A DNA stretch of 64,000 bases, taken from NCBI GenBank assembly GCA_010093485.1, contig MU001514.1, positions 346,266 to 410,265 on the forward strand. Reading direction: 5' to 3'. The translations under genes and the position numbers were made by a program. This stretch comes from Karstenula rhodostoma CBS 690.94 (lineage: Eukaryota > Ascomycota > Dothideomycetes > Pleosporales > Didymosphaeriaceae). The notes under the pieces were generated by a model that saw only the letters and a program-made list of their open reading frames with translations, made no database searches and was not told where the DNA came from. Position 1 is the stretch's first letter, and every line of letters begins with the position of its first letter. Below, in pieces: positions 33,491 through 44,221 of this stretch.

Positions 33491-35061
33491 TCTCAGAGAG
33501 ACCGACCGATGTTGGTTATGTGAAGGTAGCCTTGAACAATTAAGAGAGTGACGGAAATGAGCCAGAGGGGAGAACGAGAGCGGGATATGGGATTGATAGT
33601 GATAAGTACGCACCAATGTTTGTCGATTTGGACAGATTTATGATCCTTGTAGGATGATCCTACGGTTTGTGTGGCTACTGTCAAGGCAACAGGCGGGACG
33701 CAACATATTTTTGCTTGCTAACTGTCTCAAAAGTACAGGAAAATTCACCCGTGTTCACCCAGCTACGAATACTTGAGCTAGGGCGAAAGCTTTGAACGTC
33801 GTGTACTTCTCCACGAATTGGCTTCCAGAAGTCCTATTCAATCTTTCGTATAGTCAATTCTGACCTTAGATCTATGTTACATCGAGAACTACGCGGAAGT
33901 AGGAGAGCTGGTACCTGTACGAGCGATATTAATCAATTTGGAAAGAAACCTGTTATTTGCTGACACTCACGGGAGGGCACATGTAGCGGTGAAGATGCAT
34001 GCTTGGCGTGTATAATAGGGTAACACAAGCCTCCGGCGACTGAGATGTTATCCTGACGTACAGAGTAGGAGGAGTTTCCAAAAAGTGTAATAGACTTACA
34101 TGTAATGGTTTTCTGATTGTTGACACGAACTACAAAGTGGTCTCCCGTAACGTGATACACAAAAATATGGACTGCGACTGCCGCCCAATAGTAACACAAA
34201 ATGCAGCTTACATGTAATAGCGTTTAAGATGTTTGAAGCCTCTTACAGCACGTAGCTATTCTGATGAATTTCGTCGTTAACTGTTGGTTTACAGATGAAG
34301 TGACCGACTTGCAAGGACATCACCCCTTTTGTGGCTGTTTTCTGCACCAGCTGTCAAAAGGTTGCATCGTTTCACATGTGTATCCTGAGCAAATCTCTTT
34401 CAAGGTAGGCAGTTCGCCACAGTTGTCGAGGTAACTCATTCATTTTGCCTTGATCACCGTTCGTGCACGAGAACGAGCGATATTCGAGCTGTTGAAACAT
34501 TGTCTCGCGATAGATTGGCTGTTTCCGCGTTTCCCGGACATCGAACGAACCAGTGTTCGTTCCTCACAACTTGCAAACCACTTTTCCGGTTGGCTCAATC
34601 CGCGTAAAAAAAGACTAGTCAGTACGCGGTCCGGGTTAACGATTCGGAGTTAAACTCCAGTCGGCCGACATTGGGCGCTCATTAATTCCGATAACGCCGT
34701 ACTAAAGAGTGCAAAGGACTCAATCCTGGCAAAGTCTGTACAAAGTCTCCACGAAAACTATGCGGGCAGGTACTAGTGTTCCTGGCCGTGTAGACGATGA
34801 CATTTAACCAATGGGGGGAAAAAAAGCTTTCACTTACTTGCAAGTAACAACCAAGTTAGCTAGCCCTGAATCAGCTACTGCCCCGCTCAGGCCCAGATTC
34901 TATGTCGTTCGAAGGTGTATGTTTGAATCGCATACGTATGCGACAGGCTTGTTGATATAAAGGCCTGGGACGCTCGGAGCGAAAAGTCCTCACCGTACCT
35001 CCCCTTTTTATCACTTACTCTAAGAACACCCGCAAAACCACCTACGCATATCGTACACATC
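33491..35061. other. Intergenic region upstream of the SDR gene
   Basis: About 1.6 kb of moderate AT content with frequent stops. Two copies of the 12-mer cttacatgtaat (34095-34106 and 34207-34218) lie 112 bp apart. The last ~130 bp form the SDR promoter described separately. No gene recognised. Confidence 0.45.
34928..34962 (+). promoter_or_regulatory. 16-bp perfect palindrome plus TATA box upstream of SDR gene
   Basis: TCGCATACGTATGCGA at 34928-34943 is a perfect inverted repeat. A TATA-like tataaag begins at 34956, 13 bp further on and about 106 bp before the start codon at 35062. Position and symmetry suggest a site for a dimeric regulator, but no factor can be named. Confidence 0.55.
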
Positions 35062-36006
35062 ATGGCGCAAAAGAGCATTATTCTCGTCACAGGCGGAAAC
35101 ACGGGAATCGGTTATGAAACTGTGAAGGCCCTCTACGCTTCTCCGGACGCATATGTCGTTCTCATGGGCAGCCGTTCGCTCGACAAGGCCGACGCCGCCA
35201 TCAAGACACTGCAATCCGAAGTGACCGAGTCACAATCCGAGGTGGTCCCGATCCAAATCGACATTGAAGACGATGCCTCGATCGAGAGATTGAACAAAGA
35301 GATAGAGTCCAAGTACGGCAGGCTTGATGCTCTCGTCAACAACGCTGGTAAGCCACAGAGACCTGTCGATCTAGTCATGGTTTGCTCTGGTACTAAAATC
35401 AGAATAGGAGGCTCTCACGACGCTGCCATGCGAGAGAATCCTACGCCCGCCGGCATCCGCGAGGCTTTTGATCACACGTACTCGCTCAATGTGACTTCCA
35501 CAAACGTCTTGACACACACTCTTGTCCCGCTTATTCTGAAGTCATCGGGGCCACGGATCCTGTTCGTTACGTCCGGCATGTCGTCCCTTGACGCATGTTC
35601 TGGTGGAAGCTCTATCTCCTCGGCTCACAAGGCGGGCCTGCCTAGCATTCCTGCAGGCTGGTGAGTACTTTGCCCATATAATCATCGAATGTCAGGCTGA
35701 CTGCTCTGATCTCGTAGGCCAAAACAGCCTGTGCTCTCTCAGATTGCCTACCGCAGCTCGAAGACAGGGTTGAACATGTTGATGCTGGAATGGCAGAGAT
35801 TTTTGAAGGAAGATGGTGTCAAGGTGTTCTGTATCAGCCCTGGATTTTTGGCGACGAATCTTGGTGGTATGGGACCTGAGAAATTGAAAGAGATGGGTGC
35901 CAAAGACCCAAGCTTGGGTGGACTTTTGATCAGGGAGGTCGTGGAGGGGAAGAGAGATGCGGACGCTGGTAAGGTAGTCAACGCGGCCGGTGTCCAGGCA
36001 TGGTGA
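35062..36006 (+). CDS. Short-chain dehydrogenase/reductase
   Basis: Three exons, 35062-35347, 35408-35660 and 35718-36006, give 275 residues. Classical SDR features: N-terminal beta strand with the nucleotide-binding TGGNTGIG (about 10-17), NNAG (about 93-96), the active-site serine region LFVTSGMSS and the catalytic Y-x3-K in AYRSSK, followed by CISPGFLATNL. The region after the cofactor site (SRSLDKAD) hints at NADP preference, as expected with Arg after beta-2. It resembles the carbonyl-reductase-like SDRs common in fungi; substrate unknown. Intron 1 is 60 nt, a multiple of three and stop-free. A palindrome and TATA box precede the gene, suggesting tight transcriptional control. Confidence 0.9.
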
Positions 36007-36318
36007 GTTCACGAGATGTGAATTGAACACTCCTGTTCGGATCACTGGACTACCGCGAATAAATGAAATTGGAAGTCGAATGCCCCAGGCTGAATACTGT
36101 GTATTGTCCTAGTACAGCATTATTATTAGTCTTTTGACCTGGTATAAATTGAGATGTTTTCGTAAGAGTATCGATTTTTGGTGTCCGTACAGGGTGCCGG
36201 TGATATGCGGCAGCAAAAATGTGGCGCCCCTCGTCGGAGTGCTCTCAAACCTTGACTACCTCTCCACACCGCATATCAGGTTGATTCCAGGTCGACATGA
36301 GGGCAAAAAGAGATTTAT
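36007..36318. other. Short intergenic region between SDR gene and tRNA-Glu
   Basis: About 310 bp. A 9-bp inverted repeat (gatatgcgg near 36202, ccgcatatc near 36272) is present. No gene recognised. Confidence 0.4.
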
Positions 36319-36415
36319 TTCCGACACCGGGAATCGAACCCGGGCCACATCGGGACGCATGTTCCAAACGAATGGAGATGAGAGCGATGTATCCTAGCCA
36401 CTAGACCATATCGGA
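36319..36415 (-). tRNA. tRNA-Glu (anticodon CUC) with 25-nt intron
   Basis: The minus strand folds as a tRNA: acceptor stem TCCGATA with TGTCGGA (36415-36409 and 36326-36320), discriminator A at 36319, D arm GGTCTAGTGGCTAGGAT, anticodon stem CATCG (36389-36385) with CGATG (36352-36348), and T arm CCCGG-GTTCGAT-CCGG. The loop C-T-C-T-C-A places anticodon CTC at 36382-36380. The 25-nt intron occupies 36378-36354, directly 3' of position 37, the canonical eukaryotic site. Internal A and B boxes for RNA polymerase III are intact. The spliced length is 72 nt. Confidence 0.95.
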
Positions 36416-37099
36416 TGATGTTTTTATTTGATGATGAAATTGTAAGTTGTACAGTAAATAATGAAGCAATGATCACCTGTAGACGTCAAGATAAGAAGCA
36501 CCGGCTTTGGGGTCGGCCTGAACACTATAGCACGTCTTGACCTTAGTGGGCTACCATTCGCTTAAGAGGGATGGCGACCCCGCCGTTGATCGCCAACGTG
36601 CATCCGGTCCCACACAACCTTCTAAAATAGCTAGCTCCGAGATTGCGCCGTCCAAATATAGCTTCACTTGAACATTTCATTATCAAACCCTTTACTAGCA
36701 TATTGGCTTAGTGCAGACAAGGCACTTCTCTTTGTAGCGACACCGGAACAAATAAAGTCTCAGCGAGATACTGGCAATGATTTGCGGTTTTAATTTGTCA
36801 CATATTGAGCTGTTTGAAATATTTGTGTTTTGGCACCCCACCGAGTTCCTTTATCGAGTTTTGCCGCGGCTTGCCCAAGCTCGCGAAGTATCACATTTGA
36901 TTTGAATTTGTCACATAACATCAACAGACCGCCGAGACACAAATCCGGTACACGATTCAAGGGGGGGTTTGCATTCGCATGTCTTTTCTCTCCATCTTCT
37001 CGGATTACTGTGAATGACGCCGAATTATAAACTGATCTACGCGATGGGTATAGTGCAAAACAACCAACTGCCAAATTCTCCAACAGAACGCTTTCGCAA
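36416..37099. other. Intergenic region
   Basis: About 680 bp between the tRNA gene and the 3' end of the degenerate membrane-protein gene. No gene or structured RNA recognised. Confidence 0.45.
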
Positions 37100-39503
37100 C
37101 TACCTCAGGGGCTCGAATCTCTTTCCCCGCTCGCTGCTCAGAGCGGCCGCCGCACCCAGCCTCATTCGGCCGATCTCTTCTTCAGGTCTTTCGTCACCTA
37201 TGAATCCAGGCAGCGTAGTCACCGTTCTGTTCCATTGCTGCTTTGTCTCGGACCTCGCCAGCTCATCAGAGTAAACCATTCCCATCTTCAGCATAACCTC
37301 TGAGCCCATCCTGCTTGACCATGGCTTCTCTCTGACAATGTAACATACCAACAACAGCAACCCCAGTAGATGTAGGCCGAGAAACAACGAACCAAGATGA
37401 TACCAGTGTTACTGATCTTAGGCTTCTTGGTCGGAGTACCTTTATTGAAGTATACTCTCAATTGGGTGTCGTCCGAGCGGAGTCCAGCTACGCGCTGGGG
37501 CAGCCAGATTTTACTCGCCATGTAAAGAGCGTTAGATAACACTGGAACAATATTCTCCTGCTGTTGTGAGGAGAAATAGTACAGCAATGAACTGACTTGT
37601 GAAATGACGCTGCTGGCTGTCCCCGAATCATATTGGCTTATGCAGCCCTTTGGGCTACTCAGAAGGTCGAACAGAGGTGCTTTGTAAACACAGTTGCTGG
37701 TGATTGCATCAAATCTCAGGTTTCTGTCAGGGTCGTCAGGTACGACGAAATTTGAAGGATTGGACATTCTGTAAGTGTGGGGTACAAAGTCAGTGAAATG
37801 CTCAAAAGGAAGATAATCAGGTATAAGTAGGTTATGTTAGGTTCAGTTCGTGACTAAAGTCTAACAAGTTCAGACAATGTTTGTAGCTGAAACAACCACT
37901 TTGTACCCCAGGGATTCTTACCTAGTGTCGATGAAGGAGTACGGCCCGAACAACGCTATGGCAACTGATGCAAGTGGGCTTTTATGGTAACCACTCCGAT
38001 TCATTGTAGCGTTTCCACTGTAGGTTAAGTTTTCCAGCCTCCGCAGGAGGTGCCTTTCGTCGTAGTTGGAGATGCGATTGTTCGCGATCTGGACTTTATC
38101 GTCGATGAAAGGGTCTTTATCCAGCAATGGCCCGGGTACATAGCCGTTCTGTGAACTTGGGACTTCAAAGTATCCCAAAGACGTGGTGGACGTAATCTTC
38201 CAGTAGGTGAGATACGGTGCCTTTATGGGGTCGAATGTCTTGTAGTACAGTTCCTCAATTAGGTCCTGACGATCCCGTGTCGCTGAATTCGCGAATACAT
38301 GGTCAGTGTCTGTCCATGGTTGAGTATTGTGTATTAGTGTGGTACTCACTGTTCCAGGGCGAACTGCGCAGGTCGTTTGTCATGCATACCTTGAAATCCA
38401 CGTCAGGATTGCGCCAGCCGCTGCTGCCGTACGAACTTGGCTCAATGTAATAGTATCGAGCATAGAAGCCAACATTTTCTGTTTCATTGCGGCAGTTCTC
38501 TCTGAATACATCCTCGTTGATCTTTTCAAATGTAATCAAGGAATTCATACGCGGTGCGAATTGTGGGAATGGGAAAACACCCGAAGTGAAGTTGTTCACA
38601 AGGGGAGCGTATATAGGTCCAGCGTCGCTAATCCGAACGGTCCGAGTAGAGTAGTCGGCATGAGGGAGATGATATGGTACTCCCCAATTGTTGATGTCGT
38701 CGTTGCTTGTGAAAGGCGACTCGAGTAAGCTGCGCAGATCCAGAGTCCGTCGATCAAAGGACCATCTTTTTGAGTCGTATTCGAGACCAATGAGATTCAT
38801 CGTGTCGAATACGTAGACGTATGGAGGCCGAGTACGGTAGAAGCGAGTATTTCAACTTGATCGACTAATGCAGTTTGTAAAATTTGACTAGCATTCCCTG
38901 TGGCAGTCAGCGTGATATGGATCTCACAGTTAACTCAAGGTGGTTAGCAATTAAAGTCAAAGCGAATGCAGTGTACAATGGAAGGCTCCCCATGGTCCTA
39001 AGTTTTGCCAATACATGAGGCCTAATCCAACCGGAGTCGGCCAGGGCCATCGACTGCATCAGCGTAAGGCTTCGCCTCAGAGGACTAATCTGCATGTATA
39101 CCACGCATGCCATTGAGCATATTGCGGTAGTAACTGGGATAGTGATAAGTGCGGGGATAGGTTGCAAGCTCTGTGCCGTTTTGAAGTACTTTTCGCTGAC
39201 GTCGTACCAGTGTTGGGGATCTTCAGAACTAGCGCGGACTGAATCGTATGCTTTTTCCTTCCTGATGGGCCGCCTGCTCGTGATGCATAGAACAACCCAT
39301 GGAAATAAAGAAAATGCTGCGTTGATGAGGAAAATGCAGACCGGCTAGTACCTAGTACGCATCTGCGTGGTCTGTGGTTCCCTAGCGGTAATAGACGAAC
39401 GTGGTGATGTCGAAACTTCGCCGACTTCATGTTTATTGGCACCAATTGTTTGTTCTTGAGTGTCGCTGGAAAGAGCGTGGAGCTCGATATCGTTTGGTGC
39501 CAT
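37100..39503 (-). pseudogene. Degenerate fungal polytopic membrane-protein gene
   Basis: The minus strand carries the parts of a fungal multi-pass membrane protein of unknown function. They are an N-terminal cytoplasmic stretch from ATG 39503 (MAPNDIELHAL), two membrane helices in 39344-38928 (IFLINAAFSLFPWVVLCI and LITIPVTTAICSMACVVY) and a large N-glycosylation-rich exterior domain in exons near 38860-38350, 38309-37922 and 37768 onward. A last helix (LGLHLLGLLLLVCYIV) and a cytoplasmic tail follow. The later introns are canonical (38310-38349, 37769-37921). It is broken in at least two places. TAG at 39347-39345 interrupts an otherwise continuous frame between MRTRY and PVCIFL. Near 37390 the frame shifts by one base, just before the last helix. 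The exon after 38927 also cannot be joined in frame. Assembly error is the main alternative to decay. Confidence 0.65.
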
Positions 39504-40947
39504 GCCGGTCTTTCCCTTCTTCAATAGCAATGAGTGGGGTACGTGTAAGCTAAATGGTCCTAGTCTCGCATGGTGTTCGATGTTTTGTACATCAACGGCA
39601 CGGTGTTTGTGAACAGGCGTGGGCAAGACGTGGGGCGAACCATCTTCTTAACAGGTATAGATTCTAGGCCCTCATCCCAGTCATGTGAATCCTTGCACGC
39701 ACAGTCGGCACAGCCTTACGCCTTTGTCCTTGGCAGCGCAACAATCTCACTCCCAATCAGGGATTGTTATAAGGAACGGAAGTTCTGGCAGGAATCTTCA
39801 AAGTCTCGGAAAGGTGTTACATATCCGCTAGGCATTAAAAGCTGATGTCGCCTGTGAAGGTTTTACATGCTGTCATGATTGTGGCTTTCAGCGGCCACCA
39901 AAGCTTGCTGCACCCTGAACAAACGTCAACCCTATACATAGATCGCAATTGAGAAACAGGGAAGGCACCATGCTCCCAAGACGTTCAACCAAGTATATGA
40001 TTGGTGGACGTACATGGAGTGATAGCCAAGCAATGCATCGGTTAGGTAGTGTGACCGGAGTCACGGATTGGGGGGCCGCACTTTCAATTCCTCGGCGAGC
40101 CATATGGGGAATCGGTAGTTTGCCTGGCTAACCTCGTTTCTATTTGAAGAGGTCGGCGCTGCAGAAGGGGATCGTGCTAGTGCAGTATGTGTCCGGAAGA
40201 TGCCAGCAAGCTAACATGAGCGAGTCAACCCTCAGCAGTTGTAATAACCTGGACGTCCCAGTGGGGACGAACCACCATTGTCAGGTGACGTGTCGATACG
40301 GAGGTGACTTCAGTTTGGAAAGACGCAAGCTCAGTGGTCCCGATCCGTTTTATCGATAAGCATCCCATTATCACTCGATGTACCGCTCCAACTTTCGACT
40401 CCTTCATCGACAATATCATCAAACAGAGTCCCATCTATTGCTTCCTGTGTTTTCATGTCATTTGGTATGAACCAACACATGAAGTTCTTGTGATCTACCG
40501 TTATCTCTATCTCGTCAACCTCCAAGTGGGAGCTGCCGTACAGTGCCGAAACAGCATGTATCACGAAAGCCATTCGGGTACAGCCGAGTCTGTCTCGAGC
40601 AATTTCCATTCCGAAGCTAACAGTATCACTCTTACGCGCGAAAACATTAGTCGTGAGGCCATCGACCCCGACATCTCGGTTCACCCGCAGCGCGATGGAA
40701 TTGCTGGATTATCTGAACGGCATGAACTACATCAACGACCTTTTCTTACCCAACCTAGCCCCAGTCGGTGTAATCTTGCAAGCCTATAGGTGAGTCAGCA
40801 CGAAACCCAGATCTTTCTTATTTCCCGACGATAGTCCCCGACGCTCCTCCTGCGACGAGGCAGATCCTTCGACAGTCCTCGTACGGACAGTAGCGCAAGA
40901 AGTCCATCTGGGCTGCATGCTGCGTATCAAACAGTTTCTGTTCGGTT
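39504..40947. other. Intergenic region with one unassigned open frame
   Basis: About 1.4 kb. The minus strand has a protein-like open frame of about 120 codons (stop at 40331, open back to about 40705: VNRDVGVDGLTTNV, then RMAFVIHAVSALYG and FDDIVDEGVESW). A 46-nt intron-like segment sits upstream (gtaag...ccag), but no in-frame first exon could be found. It may be a gene fragment. The rest shows nothing. Confidence 0.3.
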
Positions 40948-42609
40948 ATGTTAGCTACGACCTATCAGATACTAACGCCATCTGCACCGACATCTTTCCC
41001 GAATATGGCGCCCCTGGAAGACTTGCCTGTTGAACTCATGGAGGCCATCATCCTTGATACCCCTCTTCGCGACTTAAGCAGTCTGTCAAAAACATGCAAG
41101 AGGATTCGAGCGATTGTCTTGCGGACAATGTTCCGCAAAATCGATTTCCGGTGGAACTCCAGCAATCCTCGCGGTCCGCCTATTACTGCGCTGCTTCGAA
41201 GCATCCTTGAAAAACCGGATCTCGGAAAGAACGTCAAAGAAGTAGTTCTACAGGCTGTGAACTATCGTGGCTTCCAAGCACCTGGCTTCGACGGCGACAT
41301 CCTTCTCCCGCCACATACCCACCGCATCCCGGCATCTGATTGGGAAATGTTCGAAAAGGCTCTAGAAGAATGCCCATGCGAAGAGAAGGGCAAATGCGAT
41401 GATCCGACGACGCGAGAGGGAAACTTGAACGCCGGAATAGGAGTCTTGGTTTCATACTGTACACGGGTGGAGTCGCTACGTATAGACATCGAGCTGTTGA
41501 TGCACAACTACCGCCTTCCAGCAATGCTCAGGAGTACACTCTACCGGTCCCTCGGGCCTTGGGGGAAGCAGTCCTGGTTCGAAAAGCTGAGCCAGGTAGC
41601 CATCACTCACACCGATGCTCACCACCGCGCGCCCCAGGAACACGGCCGAAACGAAGCAAAGTACGCGGAGAACCTGCCGGTGCCCACGCAAACATTACTC
41701 TATCTGTTCTACCTCCCCAGCGTGAGAACACTGGACATCTCCTTCTTCCCCAACGTGAGTGTCTCCGAGGGCATCCAAAAAGACACCTTGCGACACACGG
41801 TATGGCCATTCCCCCAAGCACCACTAGCCTTGAACCTCACTACCCTACGCCTCCGACGCTCGCCCGCCCTCCCAGAAACGCTCAAGCTCCTCCTCGCCAC
41901 GACCCCAAACCTCACAACACTCGACTACGACATGTTCATCCCAGTCGACCAAGCCCCTGTGTGTTTAGCGACCCTGGGACAAGCCCTGGACCACGTCCGC
42001 CGCACGCTGAAAGCGCTGGTCATACGGATCGAGATCTTCAGCGACTTGGACAACGGCTTCAACGGCACCCTGCTCCCCGACGACCAGCTGAGTGCAGCCT
42101 GCGTCAACGCGCTGGGGTCGCTCCGCGACTTCCACGGCCTCGCGTCGCTCGAGACATCCGTGGCCGTGCTCTTTGGCCAGGCCGCCGAGACCCGCGTGCA
42201 CGCTCTTGCGCATGTGCTGCCGCCGAACCTCGGGCGGCTCGTTCTCAACGACGATCTCTGGGGCGCCTCTCTCACCAACCCGTGGACCGAGCTTATGCTT
42301 CTTCGGCTGCTCAGGCAGTTCTTCGCTGGGCAGACGCTGGAGGGAGAGCGGCCCGACCACACTCGGAAGGAGGCGGCATTGAACTGGGTCGCGAACCGAG
42401 CGCCCGAGTGGAGAAGAGCGACGCCGCGGCTGTCAGAATTCGTTCTAGACTTTGTGAAGCGCGGGTGGATAGAAAGCGGTTATATCCATCGCCCAGACGA
42501 GGGCCAGTCCTTGAAGCGGGTTTGCGAACAACAAGGCATCAGCTGCGAAATCGAGTACACTATGTATGATCCAGACGAATTCGTCATTTGCAGCATGGGC
42601 GAGATCTAG
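40948..42609 (+). CDS. F-box protein
   Basis: A single exon of 553 codons. The F-box lies near the N-terminus (MAPLEDLPVELMEAIILDTP, then DLSSLSKTCKRIRAIVLRTMF), so translation may start at the second ATG (41005, 534 residues) rather than 40948. The rest has leucine-rich-repeat-like segments (PSVRTLDISFFPNV, LNLTTLRLRRSPAL, PNLTTLDYDMF) that usually recruit the substrate. F-box proteins link substrates to Skp1-cullin-1 ubiquitin ligases. Filamentous fungi have many lineage-specific copies, and the target here is unknown. A Cys-containing EECPCEEKGKC insertion is unusual. Convergent with the DOMON-b561 gene. Confidence 0.8.
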   Translation: MLATTYQILTPSAPTSFPNMAPLEDLPVELMEAIILDTPLRDLSSLSKTCKRIRAIVLRTMFRKIDFRWNSSNPRGPPITALLRSILEKPDLGKNVKEVVLQAVNYRGFQAPGFDGDILLPPHTHRIPASDWEMFEKALEECPCEEKGKCDDPTTREGNLNAGIGVLVSYCTRVESLRIDIELLMHNYRLPAMLRSTLYRSLGPWGKQSWFEKLSQVAITHTDAHHRAPQEHGRNEAKYAENLPVPTQTLLYLFYLPSVRTLDISFFPNVSVSEGIQKDTLRHTVWPFPQAPLALNLTTLRLRRSPALPETLKLLLATTPNLTTLDYDMFIPVDQAPVCLATLGQALDHVRRTLKALVIRIEIFSDLDNGFNGTLLPDDQLSAACVNALGSLRDFHGLASLETSVAVLFGQAAETRVHALAHVLPPNLGRLVLNDDLWGASLTNPWTELMLLRLLRQFFAGQTLEGERPDHTRKEAALNWVANRAPEWRRATPRLSEFVLDFVKRGWIESGYIHRPDEGQSLKRVCEQQGISCEIEYTMYDPDEFVICSMGEI

Positions 42610-42936
42610 GCTGAGCCTGGGCAAGTTCGCCGAGACTTGTGATTGGCGATAAGGAAGGGCAGGTTTCTTCTAGGAATGAATATCATACCATGTAAGTCTG
42701 CTTTTTCCTGTCATGTTCCTCAAAATCCGATTGACGTGTAGCATGCTGTACAGATTCTCTCTCACACTCCTTGAGCATACAATGTCATTGGTGCCCAGAA
42801 GAACACATTACTGCACGAGTCCAAGTATTCAGTTTAACATACCCAACCGGGAACCAGACGGAACACCCAGCACAAATGCACGTCAGGCCATTCGAAGCAT
42901 TCTCGACCAATCCCATCTCTCAATCCAAGCTCCTTT
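42610..42936. other. Convergent intergenic region
   Basis: About 330 bp of shared 3' flank. Nothing recognised. Confidence 0.5.
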
Positions 42937-44221
42937 TCAGCTCTGCTTTGGGATCTCTCGAACCATTGGCATGTGTACACCAGAATCCGCTGGGGAGGGC
43001 CTAGTCTCCAACGATGAAGCTGCTTTCTTCATCTGCTTGTTCCTCCGCCACTCTCCAACGACAATGCTGGCGACGTAGGCACACCACATCAACCCAGCGC
43101 AAACCGTATACAGAACGACCTTCCAGCTCCCGATCTTCTGCTGTCGGAGCTGGAATCCAAAGCCTGCATTGACCATCGCCAGCGTAATGCACAGCCTGCC
43201 CGTCCACAGATGGATATGACTCCAGGTAGTCCGCGAGATATACTTCTTGAACATGATATGGTGGATGTATCCACTAGCGGCCTGGGTGAGGAAAAGTCCG
43301 TAGACGGTCAGGCCAATGATTGCATGCTTGTCCTTTATCCACCGGTGCCACGGGCTGAGACCGAGGTTGACGCCCAGTCCGACTGCGGCCGTGTACAAGC
43401 AGAGACCGAAGATCTGGAGGCCCGTGTGCACCCAGACAAGGTTGCGGAAGGAACACAAGCGGACGAGGATGCCGCCCAAGGGAAAGACGAGAGCCCAGGC
43501 TGTGCAGGCAAGCACGCCGTGCGCCATCGCCATGTGGATCGTCCTCGCTGGAATCTTGAAACCACCGGCACGACCGGCCGCTGGTGCCTGGCGGGATTTA
43601 AGCTGCGTCAATAGAGGTGGGGTGGGAGAGTCGAAAGAGACGGCGCCGGAATCAAGGACATGTCCCGCCACGTCGGTGACGCTATAGGTCCAGTTCCAGG
43701 ACTGGACGGGAGTGGACAGATCCATGGAGCCGCTGCTCTTCGCGTCGCAAAGCGAGCCTGTCCGATATCAGCGTCGAAACCCAGAAATATCGCCCACTCT
43801 CTCATACATCGAATGTCCGCCGCCATCTTCCCATCCTTCACGCCGCTCGAGGGCAGCCGCTCGCACGCCTTGTCATGATTGTCGATCTCGCGGCCCACGA
43901 CAACGCGAGAAGTTACGAGGTCCGACATTCCTGCATTTGCAAAGACGTGGAAGAGGTCATCCTGGCCTCGCTCCCGGTTGTGATGAGCAAGCGTGATGTT
44001 GTACGTAGCCGGCGCGCTGATGCCGAGGAGGAAGTCGCAACCCGCGACGGCCCGTGTAGCGTCGAAGCTCTCGACACGGAAGCAGACGTCAAGGAGCGGG
44101 CATCTGGTCGACACGGCAGCGAATGCAGTGGCTGCTGTTGGGAATCAGTACGAGCCACGTGACTGGCGGGAAGACGCGCACCAAACGCCGCAACGGCAGC
44201 TGCGATGAGAACTCTCGCCAT
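42937..44221 (-). CDS. Secretory-pathway DOMON-cytochrome b561 protein
   Basis: Three exons, 44221-44182, 44134-43808 and 43757-42937, give 395 residues. The signal peptide MARVLIAAAVAAFAATAFAA is created only by splicing exon 1 to exon 2. A DOMON/cellobiose-dehydrogenase-cytochrome-like domain follows (about 24-165: CFRVESF, YNITLAHHNRERGQDD, then DIRC-SLCDAKSSGSM and WNWTYSV). A cytochrome b561 core of about five helices (about 195-365) has conserved histidines in MAMAHGVLACTAW, WVHTGLQIFG, DKHAIIGLTVYG and SHIHLWTGRLCI. Known relatives move electrons across membranes, for example ascorbate-linked ferric or copper reduction. The physiological donor and acceptor are not deducible. The DIRC/SLC junction was chosen because a GTATGA donor and cag acceptor restore the family motif. 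Confidence 0.87.

Noticed and set aside
39077..39445. Alternative reading of the broken membrane gene in the neighbouring frame (deleting one gtactag copy)
   Set aside because: That frame gives a Ser/His/Arg-rich product and loses the first membrane helix, so duplication of the 7-mer alone does not explain the interruption.
40304..40789. 161-codon plus-strand frame opposite the unassigned minus-strand frame
   Set aside because: The minus-strand frame has a more protein-like composition; the plus frame lacks any motif.
41559..42569. 336-codon frame inside the F-box gene on the same strand
   Set aside because: Pro/Arg/His-rich shadow frame of a GC-rich coding exon; the F-box frame has the recognisable domain and an ATG.
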